DNA from: Lentzea alba
GTDB taxonomy: Bacteria > Actinomycetota > Actinomycetes > Mycobacteriales > Pseudonocardiaceae
Length of the DNA: 64,000 bases
Direction of reading: 5' to 3'
NCBI RefSeq assembly: GCF_011067745.1
Contig: NZ_JAAMPJ010000008.1
Location: forward strand, 124,001 to 188,000
Shown here: one piece after another, positions 1-8,156 of the stretch
Position numbering within the stretch: the first letter of the stretch is position 1
Layout of the letters: each line of letters begins with the position of its first letter
The notes under the pieces: model-generated
What the model saw: the letters and a program-made list of their open reading frames with translations, nothing else
Told to the model about the DNA's origin: nothing
Database searches by the model: none
Program-made: the position numbers and the translations under genes

Positions 1-597
1 CTCGGACCGGATGATGACGTCCTGCTCGGCCTGGATCGTCGCGACGATGTCGCTCATCTGGCCGGTGCGCGACTCGTTCAACGCGGCGAGCAGCGTCGCC
101 TCGCCGGTCAGCGACTCGCTGCGGGTCACGTCGGCCGAGTTGATGTCGAGCACCTCGTCGTCGAGGCCGATCACCTTGCGCGAGCGCGTCCGCAGGTGCC
201 GGCGCCGCCGCACGCCGTCGGGCGAGGCCGCGGTGGCGAGGTAGAACGGCCTGGCGGCGGGTGCGCGCCAGTCCATCAGCAGCGGCTCGTATTCCTTGTC
301 CTCGTCGAAGAGACCGATTCGGCCGATGTAGAAGCGGTCACCGTTGTGAAAATCGAGCCGGCCGAACGCCAGGCCGTTCTCCACCGCGCTGTACTGAGCC
401 AATTGATCCGTGTACATGGCGACGGAGGTGTCTCGCTCGGACCGCATCTGGTGCGTGCCGCCAGTTTGTCGCAACGATTGTGCGAGTCGTTTCGACGTCT
501 GTTCGCGGAGGTCGTCGAGCCGGCCGTACAACATGGCCACGTATTCCTGCTCCGGCTCCATTTCGGCGAGCCGGAGGTCATCGGAGGGGCTTGACAA
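1..597 (-). CDS. HelD/HelR-like RNA polymerase recycling motor, N-terminal part (cut by window edge)
   Basis: About the first 199 codons are visible before the gene leaves the window at a codon boundary. The segments MLYGRLDDLRE and EPLLMDWRAPAARPFY, followed by a conserved ASPDGVRRRRHLRT stretch, are typical of the N-terminal region of actinobacterial HelD/HelR, a superfamily 1 helicase-like ATPase. In this family the protein binds RNA polymerase, pulls it off DNA and, in HelR members, gives tolerance to rifamycins (family knowledge). The ATPase motifs lie outside the window. The start is uncertain: TTG at 597 has GAGG four bases upstream and gives an N-terminus MSSPSDDLRLAE; ATG at 561 lacks a visible ribosome site. 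A rifamycin-associated element would be expected upstream if it is HelR, but I cannot confirm one by eye. Confidence 0.85.
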   Translation of the reverse strand, partial: MSSPSDDLRLAEMEPEQEYVAMLYGRLDDLREQTSKRLAQSLRQTGGTHQMRSERDTSVAMYTDQLAQYSAVENGLAFGRLDFHNGDRFYIGRIGLFDEDKEYEPLLMDWRAPAARPFYLATAASPDGVRRRRHLRTRSRKVIGLDDEVLDINSADVTRSESLTGEATLLAALNESRTGQMSDIVATIQAEQDVIIRSE

Positions 598-620
598 CTT
601 GCCTCATTTCTCGATACAAT
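591..620 (+). promoter_or_regulatory. Near-consensus sigma70-type promoter facing right
   Basis: TTGACA at 591-596 and TACAAT at 615-620 are separated by 18 bases, a rare match in DNA this GC-rich. It points rightwards, away from helD and antisense to the marR gene, with no evident reading frame directly downstream. It overlaps the helD start region, so a transcript from it would begin opposite the helD leader. It could drive a short antisense or small RNA, or be a chance match. Confidence 0.35.
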
Positions 621-705
621 ACGGCGTCGAATTCCGAATCCTCGGCCGTATGCAGTTAATTAAACACTGCCTGCCCGCACCCCGTCCCGCGTGAGCGCAG
701 ACTGT

Positions 706-1134
706 CTAATCTACACGCATATCGGCGTGATGCAGGTACGCCTTCCGCAGCAGTGTGGTGAGTTCAACGCGCTCCTGCGTCGTCAACGGCGCCAGCAACT
801 CCTCTTCATGTGCCCGAGCCGCGTCCAGGCGGTCGCGTAGTGCCTCTCTGCCCGCGTCGGTGATCGCCACGGTGAACCGTCTCCGGTCCCGGTCGTCCCG
901 TTTGCGCTGGGCGAACCCCTGCCGTTCGAGATCGTCGAGCACCGACACCAGGTCGCTCGGGTCCATCCGCACCCCGTCGCTGATCCGCTTCTGCGCCACC
1001 GCCTCCTGGTCCACCAGGAACGCCAGCACCGTCACGTGAGGGCCGCGCAGGCTGTTGCGCGCGAGCCTGCGGGCTTCCCTGACCAGCTGGAGCATCAGGT
1101 AGCTGGGGAGATGCAGAAGCTGATCAATGCTCAT
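706..1134 (-). CDS. MarR family transcriptional regulator
   Basis: A 142-residue protein starting MSIDQLLHLPSY. It has the MarR winged-helix layout: an N-terminal dimerisation helix, a recognition region around HVTVLAFLVDQEAVAQKRISDG, then the wing segment DDRDRRRFTVAITDAGR. MarR proteins usually repress a neighbouring efflux or detoxification gene and respond to phenolic or drug-like ligands (family knowledge). ATG at 1134 is chosen because homologues begin about here; a TATGCT hexamer sits just upstream, so the mRNA may be nearly leaderless. A longer reading frame to 1260 is open but starts in poor sequence. The divergent neighbour is a small membrane protein, which is a plausible target. 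Ligand unknown. Confidence 0.88.
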   Translation of the reverse strand: MSIDQLLHLPSYLMLQLVREARRLARNSLRGPHVTVLAFLVDQEAVAQKRISDGVRMDPSDLVSVLDDLERQGFAQRKRDDRDRRRFTVAITDAGREALRDRLDAARAHEEELLAPLTTQERVELTTLLRKAYLHHADMRVD

Positions 1135-1269
1135 GTAGTCAGCATAGAAAAGATCTGTCCCCCGATCGTGGATAGCGCTGCGTGATGAACGCGCCTGGAC
1201 CAGCGCCGTGCGGGTGAGCGTTGGGGTGACGTTTCTCCGCAAACCACCTGGAGGCGGCATGGTGGGGGT

Positions 1270-1872
1270 ATGACGCGTGCGGAGATCGTCCGGCTCGCCC
1301 GTTGCGTGGTGCGCCGGCCCAGGTGGCAGCTCGTCGTGGCGGTCCTGCTCTCCGCGTGGACACTCGCGTGGGTGCTGGGCCAGCTCGCCGAGCGCCCTCT
1401 CACTCCGCTCGGCGTGCTCGCCTGGACCGGCATTCCGCTCGATTCGGCATCCCTATGGGCGCGCGAACGCGTCGAGATCCTCGCCTGGTTCGCGACGATA
1501 GGGGGTCTGAGCTGGGCGGCCACCACCGAACGAGGTCAGCTGCCGGCGCTCGCGGGCTGGTTCGCGGTGCTGGTCGCGGGGGAAGCGGCGGGATACCAGC
1601 ACGCGGTCCAGCGGGCGATGCTCAGCATGGTCGTGTTCCTGGTCATCCTCGCGGCCGTGTCGCTCACCGGGCGGCGCGCGTTCGTCGTCGACCGCGTCGC
1701 CGTCATCCCCAAGGACGTGCTGCGCGCCGGCATCACGGCCGCCGTGCTGACCGCCGTCGTCCCCCTCATCGCGCCCGGTCTGGCCCTGACGCGTCTCATT
1801 AGGCCCTATGTGACGAAACCGCCGCGGCCGCTCAGGCGGGTTGACGCACCCCTGCTGCGGGAAACCGGATGA
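1270..1872 (+). CDS. Multi-pass membrane protein of unknown function
   Basis: A 200-residue protein with roughly four to five hydrophobic segments: WQLVVAVLLSAWTLAWVLG near residue 19, AGWFAVLVAGEAAG near 93, MLSMVVFLVILAAVSL near 116 and ITAAVLTAVVPLIAPGL near 155. The C-terminus is basic and proline-rich. ATG at 1270 follows GGTGGGGG. I do not recognise a family. It is divergent from the MarR gene and may be its target, but nothing in the sequence fixes its role. The last codons overlap the longest possible form of the next small gene. Confidence 0.7.
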   Translation: MTRAEIVRLARCVVRRPRWQLVVAVLLSAWTLAWVLGQLAERPLTPLGVLAWTGIPLDSASLWARERVEILAWFATIGGLSWAATTERGQLPALAGWFAVLVAGEAAGYQHAVQRAMLSMVVFLVILAAVSLTGRRAFVVDRVAVIPKDVLRAGITAAVLTAVVPLIAPGLALTRLIRPYVTKPPRPLRRVDAPLLRETG

Positions 1873-1873
1873 C

Positions 1874-2092
1874 GTGAACGACTACCTGCCACCCCCGGCG
1901 CCCCCGCGCAGTGCGCTGACACTGCGGTTGTGGCTCGCCGGGTTCGGGCTGGTCTTCAACTCGGTCGCCGGGTGGCTGGCGCTGCGAGCTGACCTCGTCT
2001 GGCTCGGAATCGTGCTTTTACTACTCGCCTTGGTTTGCGTTGTGGACTTCGGTTGGGTAGTTCACCGCAAACGTCGTGGCGATCCTGGCTGA
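1874..2092 (+). CDS. Small two-helix membrane protein, DUF6343-like
   Basis: About 72 residues from a GTG at 1874, immediately after the stop of the upstream gene; an in-frame ATG at 1841 would give 83 residues. The core RSALTLRLWLAGFGL followed by a second hydrophobic segment LVWLGIVLLLLALVCVV resembles small actinobacterial DUF6343 proteins, which have no known function. The C-terminus HRKRRGDPG is basic and probably cytoplasmic. It sits in a tight pair with the preceding membrane protein. Confidence 0.6.
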   Translation: MNDYLPPPAPPRSALTLRLWLAGFGLVFNSVAGWLALRADLVWLGIVLLLLALVCVVDFGWVVHRKRRGDPG

Positions 2093-2129
2093 AACCTGTC
2101 GGGAACCTGTGCTTGGGCACATCGCTCGT

Positions 2130-2813
2130 ATGGATAAAGATGTTCGTGTGCATGAAGACCCGGCCAAAGGCAGATTAGCCAGGGTGATGCGTCGACAGCC
2201 GGTGCAACAGCGTGGCGCGGCAACTGTCTCCGCGATCCTTGACGCTTGCGCGAGCCTGCTGAACGAATACGACTACGACGACATCACCACGGCGCGCATC
2301 GTCGATGTGGCCGGCGTACCCATTGGTTCCTTCTATCAGTACTTCCCGGACAAAAGGTCCGTTGTGCACGCTTTGGCACTTCGCGGGATGGAGACCTATC
2401 TCCGCGAGGTCGAGGGGCTGTTCGCCGATGATCTGATCGCGGACACGTGGCGCGAGGCCATGACCCAGATCATCAGCGTGTACCTGAGGATGCTGACCGA
2501 GGTGCCGGGCTTCGGGCGGGTGCGGTTCAGCGACATGCTGGACAGCCACCGGCTCGACTCCAGCGTCGACCAGTACGAGCTCATGGCGGAACGGCTCGCG
2601 GAGATGTTCGTCAACCGGTTCGGCGCGCACGGCGACGCCCCGGTGACGCTGACCTTCCGGATCGCCGTGCAGACCGCGGACGCGCTGTTCAAGCTCGCCG
2701 AACGGGTCGACGAGGACGACCGCGCGTACGTGGTCGGCACGGCGAACGAACTGCTCGCAAGCATGCTGGGATCAGTGCTGGAGGCGCCCCAGGAACGGGC
2801 TCAGAGACCGTAG
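2130..2813 (+). CDS. TetR family transcriptional regulator
   Basis: The helix-turn-helix is at about residues 30-75, with TTARIVDVAGVPIGSFYQYF as the classic TetR signature, followed by a long helical ligand domain of about 150 residues. TetR proteins are dimeric repressors released by a small ligand. Three in-frame starts are possible (2076, 2130, 2187); 2130 leaves a normal length of about 227 residues and no start has a strong ribosome site. The end overlaps the convergent flavoprotein gene by 13 bases, so the two are transcribed toward each other. Target unknown. Confidence 0.85.
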   Translation: MDKDVRVHEDPAKGRLARVMRRQPVQQRGAATVSAILDACASLLNEYDYDDITTARIVDVAGVPIGSFYQYFPDKRSVVHALALRGMETYLREVEGLFADDLIADTWREAMTQIISVYLRMLTEVPGFGRVRFSDMLDSHRLDSSVDQYELMAERLAEMFVNRFGAHGDAPVTLTFRIAVQTADALFKLAERVDEDDRAYVVGTANELLASMLGSVLEAPQERAQRP

Positions 2814-4141
2814 GCCTCGAGCATCCGCAGCCAGACCTCGCTGATCGTCGGGTACGAGGGCACCGCGTGCCACAACCGGTCCACGGTCACCTCTCCGACG
2901 ATCGCGACGGTCGCCGAGTGCAGCAGCTCGGCCACGTCCTGACCGACGAACGTGACGCCGACCAGCGTCCGCGTGCGCTCGTCCACGACCATCCGCGTCC
3001 TGCCCTTGTACCCGTCCGCGTGCAGCGACGAGCCGGCGACCGCGATGTCGAGGTCGACCACCTTGACGTCCCGCCCGGCCTTGCGCGCTTCCTCGGCGGT
3101 GTGCCCGACGAACGCCACCTCGGGATCGGTGAACACGACCTGCGGCACCGCCACGTGGTCCGCCCACGCCTGGCCGGCCGACCACTGCTTGGGTTCGAAC
3201 CCGCGTGAGCGCTCCAGGATCGCCGTGCCGACCGCGCGTGCCTGGTACTTGCCCTGGTGCGTCAGCAACGCACGTCCGGTGACGTCACCCGCCGCGTACA
3301 GCCAGCGTCCGTCCACACCGGACACCAGGCCGGAGTCGTCGATGGTCAGCGGCTTGCCGTCCTTGGTCGCTGGCACGCGTCCGGTGGCGACGAGGATCTC
3401 CGACCCCTTCAGGACCCGGCCGTCCTGCAACGTCAACGCACCCGGCGCGACAGCCGACGCACGGGCGCCCAGCAGCACCTCGACGCCGTCGGCCCGCAGG
3501 CCCTCGACGACCAGCGGCCCGACGAACTCCTCCAGCCGCGGCAACGGCCGGTCGCCGGACACCACCAGCGTCACCTTGGACCCGAGCCGCGCCCACGCCT
3601 GCGCCATCTCGACGCCGACCACGCCACCGCCGAGCACCACCAGCGAGTCCGGCACCTCACGGGCAGACGTGGCCTCCCGCGAAGTCCACACGGGAGTGTC
3701 CGCGATGCCGTCCAGCGGCGGCATCTTCGGCACGCTGCCGGTGCACACCACGACGGCCTGACGCGCCCGGTACACCTCGTTTCCGACGGTGACCTCGCGT
3801 TCGCCGGTCACCTCGCCGTCACCGCGGATGACGTGGATGTTCTCCGACTCCGCCCACTTGACCTGGCCGGAGTCGTCCCAGTTCGAGGTAAACCCGGTGC
3901 GCCGCGCGAGCACTTCCTTCGGGTCCAGCGAACCCGCGTTCACGCCCTGCACGCGCTGGGCGGCCGCGAGCGCGTGACCGGGCCGGAGCAGCGCCTTCGA
4001 CGGCATGCAGGCCCAGTACGAGCACTCGCCGCCGACCAGCTCCTTCTCGATCATGGCGGTGGACAGGCCACCCGCGGCCGTCCGCCAGGCCACGTTCTCA
4101 CCAACAGGGCCACCACCGATGACGATGACGTCGAAGTCCAT
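2801..4141 (-). CDS. FAD-dependent pyridine nucleotide-disulfide oxidoreductase
   Basis: About 446 residues. The N-terminal FAD-binding fold shows VIVIGGGPVGENVAW, then GGECSYWACMPSKALL, which holds the redox-active CxxxxC pair of the dihydrolipoamide dehydrogenase/mercuric reductase family. A second Rossmann segment VVLGGGVVGVEMAQ near residue 170 binds NAD(P)H, YAAGDVTG contacts FAD, and the C-terminal dimerisation domain ends with HAVPSYPTISEVW, containing the catalytic His-Pro region. No pyruvate or 2-oxoglutarate dehydrogenase genes adjoin it, so a general NADPH-dependent quinone, thiol or metal reductase is more likely than lipoamide dehydrogenase. ATG at 4141 is preferred over GTG at 4150; neither has a clear ribosome site, and the gene may be leaderless. 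Confidence 0.88.
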   Translation of the reverse strand: MDFDVIVIGGGPVGENVAWRTAAGGLSTAMIEKELVGGECSYWACMPSKALLRPGHALAAAQRVQGVNAGSLDPKEVLARRTGFTSNWDDSGQVKWAESENIHVIRGDGEVTGEREVTVGNEVYRARQAVVVCTGSVPKMPPLDGIADTPVWTSREATSAREVPDSLVVLGGGVVGVEMAQAWARLGSKVTLVVSGDRPLPRLEEFVGPLVVEGLRADGVEVLLGARASAVAPGALTLQDGRVLKGSEILVATGRVPATKDGKPLTIDDSGLVSGVDGRWLYAAGDVTGRALLTHQGKYQARAVGTAILERSRGFEPKQWSAGQAWADHVAVPQVVFTDPEVAFVGHTAEEARKAGRDVKVVDLDIAVAGSSLHADGYKGRTRMVVDERTRTLVGVTFVGQDVAELLHSATVAIVGEVTVDRLWHAVPSYPTISEVWLRMLEAYGL

Positions 4142-4154
4142 GGCAGCCACAGTA

Positions 4155-4319
4155 GGCGCTGCGCCACGGGTCCGTGTTCGCGATAGCCGGGGCTGAGGCG
4201 GCCCCTGGCGGCACGGGCGGCTGACCCGAATACAACACCGGTATGCGGGTCAGCCGCCCGCACCACCAGAAACCACCTCAGCCGCGACTCTCATCGAACG
4301 AGACCCGTGGCGCAGCGCC
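4155..4319. repeat. Nested inverted-repeat element, 165 bp
   Basis: The outer arms GGCGCTGCGCCACGGGTC (4155-4172) and its exact reverse complement (4302-4319) are 18-bp perfect inverted repeats. Inside are further complementary pieces: GTTCG (4176) with CGAAC (4295), GGCTGAGGCGG (about 4190) with CCACCTCAGCC (about 4273), and a central 14-bp perfect hairpin GGGCGGCTGACCCG (4215-4228) with its complement at 4246-4259. Most of the interval between the VOC gene and the flavoprotein gene can therefore fold on itself. It may be a large terminator, a structured leader RNA or a non-autonomous mobile element; no transposase is nearby. Confidence 0.75.
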
Positions 4320-4327
4320 TGCGCGTT

Positions 4328-4687
4328 CTAGGTGAGCCACACGAGGCAGAAGGTGTGCCCGACCGGGTCCGCGTAGACCCGGAAGTTGTCGTCGTCGTCC
4401 TTCTGCACCAACCGTGCGCCGATCTCCAGCGTTTTCTGTTCCGCTTCCTCGATGTCTTCGACCAGCACGTCGAGGTGGAACTGCTGCGAGCCGTGCGGAT
4501 CGGGGAACGTCGGCGGCTGGTACTCAGGTGCGAGCTGGAACGCGATGCGCGTGCCGGAAGCGACGATCACCACCCAGGTGTCGTCCTCACCGGCGAGGCG
4601 TTCGGCGCCGAGCAGTTTCTCGTAGAACGACGCCAGCTCGGAGGGGTTCGGGCAGTCGAGCACGACAGAGCGAAGTTGTCCGACCAT
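4328..4687 (-). CDS. VOC (glyoxalase/bleomycin resistance fold) protein
   Basis: A 119-residue single VOC unit with the two beta-alpha-beta-beta-beta halves: MVGQLRSVVLDCPNPSELAS with FYEKLLG in the first, QQFHLDVLVEDIEEAEQ in the second, ending DPVGHTFCLVW. The His and Glu-like metal-ligand positions are partly present (FHLDV, GHTFCL). Members include glyoxalase I, dioxygenases and antibiotic-binding proteins; this short actinobacterial type usually has no assigned substrate. ATG at 4687 follows AGAGGGTGGAGGG. It lies 12 bases downstream of the end of the next membrane protein gene on the same strand, so the two are probably co-transcribed. Confidence 0.85.
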   Translation of the reverse strand: MVGQLRSVVLDCPNPSELASFYEKLLGAERLAGEDDTWVVIVASGTRIAFQLAPEYQPPTFPDPHGSQQFHLDVLVEDIEEAEQKTLEIGARLVQKDDDDNFRVYADPVGHTFCLVWLT

Positions 4688-4699
4688 GCCCTCCACCCT

Positions 4700-5938
4700 C
4701 TACCGGGTGGCGGGCAGCCGCAACGCCTGCTTGGCAATCGGGTCAAGCGCTTGGTCCCCCGCGCCGCCGGACCAGATCACGAACGCCAGCTGCACGTGGC
4801 TGCCCTTCACGCCGCTCGCGAACGCCGCGTTCTGCAGCGGTTTGCCGTCCGGCCCGTGCACGCCGCCGGACCCCGGCAGGGCGACTACCGACAGCAACGC
4901 CTTCGCGCTCGGTGAGTCGAGCAGGTCCAGGTCCGCCACCAGCACGGTCGCCGGCTTGCCCTGCACCGTCGTCTCGTAGGTGGCGCGCAGGAGCTCCGCG
5001 CACTCGTTCGCGATCAGCCACGCCTTGACGTCCCCGAACGCCTGCGCCTGGCAGTCCTTGTCCTTCTTGGTCTCCTTCGGCACGAACGTCGTGCCGTCCA
5101 CGACCACCGTCGTCGGCTGCGGCACCGTCGGTGCCGTCGTCGCCCCGTTCGCGTTGTCGTCCCCGCCGGACAACAGGGTCATCAGCCACACCAGCAGGAC
5201 CAGCGTGATGATCGCGACGGCGCCGAGCCCCGCCAGCGTCCTGGTCTGCAGCAAGCGTTTGCGCGTGATCTTCGGCCGGGCCTGGACCTTGGGGATCAGC
5301 ATCGTGCTGGCGGACGCGAGATCGGGGGAGACCGCGTCGCTGAAGCCCTCGGCGAGCAGGGCCCGCGCGTCCGGTGGTGTGCCGGTGGTCTGCAGGATCG
5401 CGAGGAGTTTCACCGCGTGGTCGGCTGTGCAGGGCACCGTCGACGTCGCGAGCTCACGAGCCGCGGTGAGCACAGTGGACGGTTTGGGGTGCAGTACGCG
5501 CACGCCGCGGTTGAGGTCGACGGTCGGCTGGACGACCTGGCTCACGAACGGGCCGACCGCCACGACCGTGCTGACCGGCAACGGCTCGGCGCGCATCGCC
5601 TGGATCCGCTGCGCCACCGCGGTCGCCGCCGCCACGGCCTCGGCCGCGGGGTTCGGCGCGCCGTCCTGGCTGACGAGCGGCCAGCCGTCGATCTTCCACT
5701 GACCGCCGAGCGGCGCCTCGAGCTTCACCGCGGGGTCGGGCAGGTCGACACCGACGATGACCAGCACACCCTTGGGCAGCACCACGATCGCGTCGAGCGG
5801 CATGGGGCAGTCCGGTGGCTGCACGCCGATCAGCGCGACACCACCCAGAGCTTGAGTACCCGCGCCGCAGGCCGTGAGGGCGGCGCGGACGTCCGCCCCA
5901 ATGGCCGAAGGCTCAGCGCCCAGACGGATCAGCCGCAC
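4700..5938 (-). CDS. Single-pass membrane protein with degenerate NERD-like N-terminal region
   Basis: A 412-residue protein. Residues 1-130 include DAIVVLPKGVLVIVGVDLP, which resembles the core strand of actinobacterial NERD-like domains but lacks the expected Lys, so nuclease activity is doubtful. One membrane helix lies at about residues 237-258 (VAIITLVLLVWLMTLL), followed by a Thr/Pro-rich linker and an outside domain of about 130 residues ending LAFVIWSGGAGDQALDPIAKQ. GTG at 5938 follows AAAGGTAGGG. I do not recognise a characterised homologue. It is the first gene of a probable pair with the VOC gene. Confidence 0.7.
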   Translation of the reverse strand: MRLIRLGAEPSAIGADVRAALTACGAGTQALGGVALIGVQPPDCPMPLDAIVVLPKGVLVIVGVDLPDPAVKLEAPLGGQWKIDGWPLVSQDGAPNPAAEAVAAATAVAQRIQAMRAEPLPVSTVVAVGPFVSQVVQPTVDLNRGVRVLHPKPSTVLTAARELATSTVPCTADHAVKLLAILQTTGTPPDARALLAEGFSDAVSPDLASASTMLIPKVQARPKITRKRLLQTRTLAGLGAVAIITLVLLVWLMTLLSGGDDNANGATTAPTVPQPTTVVVDGTTFVPKETKKDKDCQAQAFGDVKAWLIANECAELLRATYETTVQGKPATVLVADLDLLDSPSAKALLSVVALPGSGGVHGPDGKPLQNAAFASGVKGSHVQLAFVIWSGGAGDQALDPIAKQALRLPATR

Positions 5939-6081
5939 GAGTCCCTACCTTTCCGCACGGGGGGACACGGTAGCGGTCCGGGGTCATTCCGATGCAGCCA
6001 GTCGAGACGTTGCGTGATGCCCGTCACCGATAAGTGGATCACTCGTTAGATGGATTGCCTGCCTAAGTTCACGGAGGGTCC

Positions 6082-7422
6082 ATGTACAAACGCGCCGCCC
6101 TGTTCGCCGTACTGCTCGTGGCCGCCTCATCCCCTGTCGCGACGGCCGCGCCGACCTCCACGGTCTACGTCCACGGGACCGACATCGCCGCCGCCGAACA
6201 GGCGGTGGCGGCCGCCGGCCTGCAGAAGCTGACCAGTTTCCGCAAGATCGGCGTGGTCGCCGCGCGGGGTGACTCCACGCGGATCTCGTCCGCCCGCGCC
6301 AAGACCGGGGTGACGCGCGTCGAGGTCCAGAAACCGATCAAGTTCCTCGGGTCGACCTCGCACACCGCCACCCGCGGCCTGGACGCCCGCAACAGCCTCG
6401 GGCTCACCGGCGCGGGCGTGTCGGTCGCCGTGATCGACTCCGGCGTCGACCCGACGCACCCCTCGTTCGGCGGCCGGATCGTCCGCAACCTCAAGAGCCT
6501 GTGCCTGGACGGGGCGTCGGACTCCAGCTGCATCGTGCCGGTGCCGAACTTCGTCGACACGGACACCACGTCGCTGGGCGGCCACGGCACCCACGTCACG
6601 GGCATCGCGATCGGCGGTGACGTGCAGACCACCGGCGGCCCGGTGATCCGCGGCGCGGCGCCGGGCGCGAAGGGCGTCGTGATCTCCACCGGTGCGGCGA
6701 TCCTCATCCTCGGCGCGGACGCCGCGCTGAACTGGGTGCTGGAGAACCACAACGCTCCGTGCGGGGCCGGTGTCCCCGCGTCGACCTGCCCGCCGATCAA
6801 GGTGATCAACAACTCCTACGGGCCGTCCGGCGGCGGCGCGTTCGACCCGGAGTCGGTGACGGTCAAGCTCCAGCGCCAGCTCGTGGCCGAAGGAGTCGTC
6901 GTGGTGTGGGCGAACGGCAACGACGGTGGTGACGGCTCGGCGAACCTGTCGAACCCGCCCGGCACCGACCCGACGCCCGGCGTGATCTCGGTGGCCTCCT
7001 ACAACGACCAGGGCACCGGCAGCAGGGACGGTGCGCTGTCGGACTTCTCGTCGCGCGGTCTCGCCACGAACTCCGCGACGTGGCCGGACATCTCGGCACC
7101 CGGTGAGAACATCACCTCGTCCTGCCGCCTGTACCTGCCGATCTGCGCGACCGGGCTGGACCCGCAGAACGGTCCCGGACTGCTCGACCTGGGCACGTTC
7201 AACACGATCAGCGGCACGTCGATGGCGGCACCGCACATCGCCGGCATCGTCGCACAGCTGTTCCAGGCCAAGCCTTCCGCGACGCCCGCCGACATCGAGC
7301 GCGCGCTCAAGTCGACGGCCCACAAGTACGGCACCGGTTACCAGCCGGTCGGGCCCTTCACCTCGTCGTTCGACAAGGGAACGGGTCTGGTGGACGTCGT
7401 CGCCGCGGTAAACGTCCTGTAG
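6082..7422 (+). CDS. Secreted subtilisin-like serine protease (family S8)
   Basis: A 446-residue preproprotein. A Sec signal peptide covers MYKRAALFAVLLVAASS with a likely cut after ATAA; a short inhibitor-I9-like propeptide follows to about residue 100. The catalytic triad is visible as Asp119 (VAVIDSGVD), His168 (GGHGTHVTG) and Ser380 (GTSMAAPHIAG), with the oxyanion Asn in INNSYGP. ATG at 6082 follows GGAGGG. It is monocistronic with a hairpin downstream. Substrate unknown; in filamentous actinomycetes such proteases process extracellular peptides or scavenge protein. It lies 4 kb from the lanthipeptide locus, so a role as leader peptidase is conceivable but unsupported. Confidence 0.95.
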   Translation: MYKRAALFAVLLVAASSPVATAAPTSTVYVHGTDIAAAEQAVAAAGLQKLTSFRKIGVVAARGDSTRISSARAKTGVTRVEVQKPIKFLGSTSHTATRGLDARNSLGLTGAGVSVAVIDSGVDPTHPSFGGRIVRNLKSLCLDGASDSSCIVPVPNFVDTDTTSLGGHGTHVTGIAIGGDVQTTGGPVIRGAAPGAKGVVISTGAAILILGADAALNWVLENHNAPCGAGVPASTCPPIKVINNSYGPSGGGAFDPESVTVKLQRQLVAEGVVVVWANGNDGGDGSANLSNPPGTDPTPGVISVASYNDQGTGSRDGALSDFSSRGLATNSATWPDISAPGENITSSCRLYLPICATGLDPQNGPGLLDLGTFNTISGTSMAAPHIAGIVAQLFQAKPSATPADIERALKSTAHKYGTGYQPVGPFTSSFDKGTGLVDVVAAVNVL

Positions 7423-7434
7423 ATCACGATCGCG

Positions 7435-7492
7435 CATCACTCGGCCGGGGAGATCGGGACTTATGGCCTGTATCTGCCCCGGTCGGGTGATG
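7435..7492 (+). terminator. Long-loop hairpin after the subtilase gene
   Basis: CATCACTCGGCCGGGG (7435-7450) pairs with CCCCGGTCGGGTGATG (7477-7492) with two G-T pairs, enclosing a 26-base loop. It lies 12 bases after the protease stop. There is no U-run, as is common for actinobacterial terminators. Confidence 0.5.
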
Positions 7493-7622
7493 ATCGAGCT
7501 GGTTCTTATGGCGGACATGGCTCAAGTCAAGGCAGAATGCAGCGAACGGGATTTCATGGAGATCACCTCACTCGGCAAAGGCGTAGGGGAAGACGTCCCT
7601 CGTCGAGTAGCGGAGGTCAGCA

Positions 7623-8126
7623 GTGAGCACCCGTGGCAGCACCAGTGGCGTGGTCTACGTCCACTCGTCGCCGTCTGCGGTCTGTCCGCACGTCGAGTGG
7701 GCGATCTCGGGCACCCTCGGTGTCAGAGTGGACCTCAGGTGGGCAGCGCAACCCGCGGCACCAGGCCAGTTGCGCGCTGAATGCGCATGGACCGGAGACG
7801 CCGGCACCGGCGCGAAACTCGTGGCTGCGCTGCGCGCGTGGCCAATGCTTCGCTTCGAGGTGACCGAGGAACCGTCACCTGGTCAGGACGGCGAACGCTT
7901 CTGCTTCGCGCCGGTTCTGGGACTGTGGCACGCCCGCACCTCGGCCAACGGTGACATCGTGGTCAACGAGGACCAGCTGCGTGCGCTCGCGGTCAGGGCC
8001 CGTGGCGGGGAGTCGTTCGCGCACGGTGTGGACGAGCTGCTCGGCGCCGCGTGGGACGACGCCCTGGAACCGTTCCGCCGCGCGGGCGACGGCGCGCCGG
8101 TCACCTGGCTGCACCGTGTCGGCTAA
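7623..8126 (+). CDS. DUF3145 family protein
   Basis: A 167-residue soluble protein recognised from the start GVVYVHSSPSAVCPHVEWA and from LRFEVTEEPSPGQDGERF, both strongly conserved in the DUF3145 family, which is nearly universal in actinomycetes and of unknown function. GTG at 7623 has GGAGG eight bases upstream. It ends 30 bases before the convergent ABC exporter gene. Probably a housekeeping gene marking the left border of the lanthipeptide locus. Confidence 0.93.
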   Translation: MSTRGSTSGVVYVHSSPSAVCPHVEWAISGTLGVRVDLRWAAQPAAPGQLRAECAWTGDAGTGAKLVAALRAWPMLRFEVTEEPSPGQDGERFCFAPVLGLWHARTSANGDIVVNEDQLRALAVRARGGESFAHGVDELLGAAWDDALEPFRRAGDGAPVTWLHRVG

Positions 8127-8156
8127 CTGGATCTGTTAGTCCTGAGTGGACCCCGC

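Noticed and set aside
3185-3205. GGTTCGAACCC resembling a tRNA T-arm
   Set aside because: It is inside the flavoprotein coding sequence and no other cloverleaf arms surround it.
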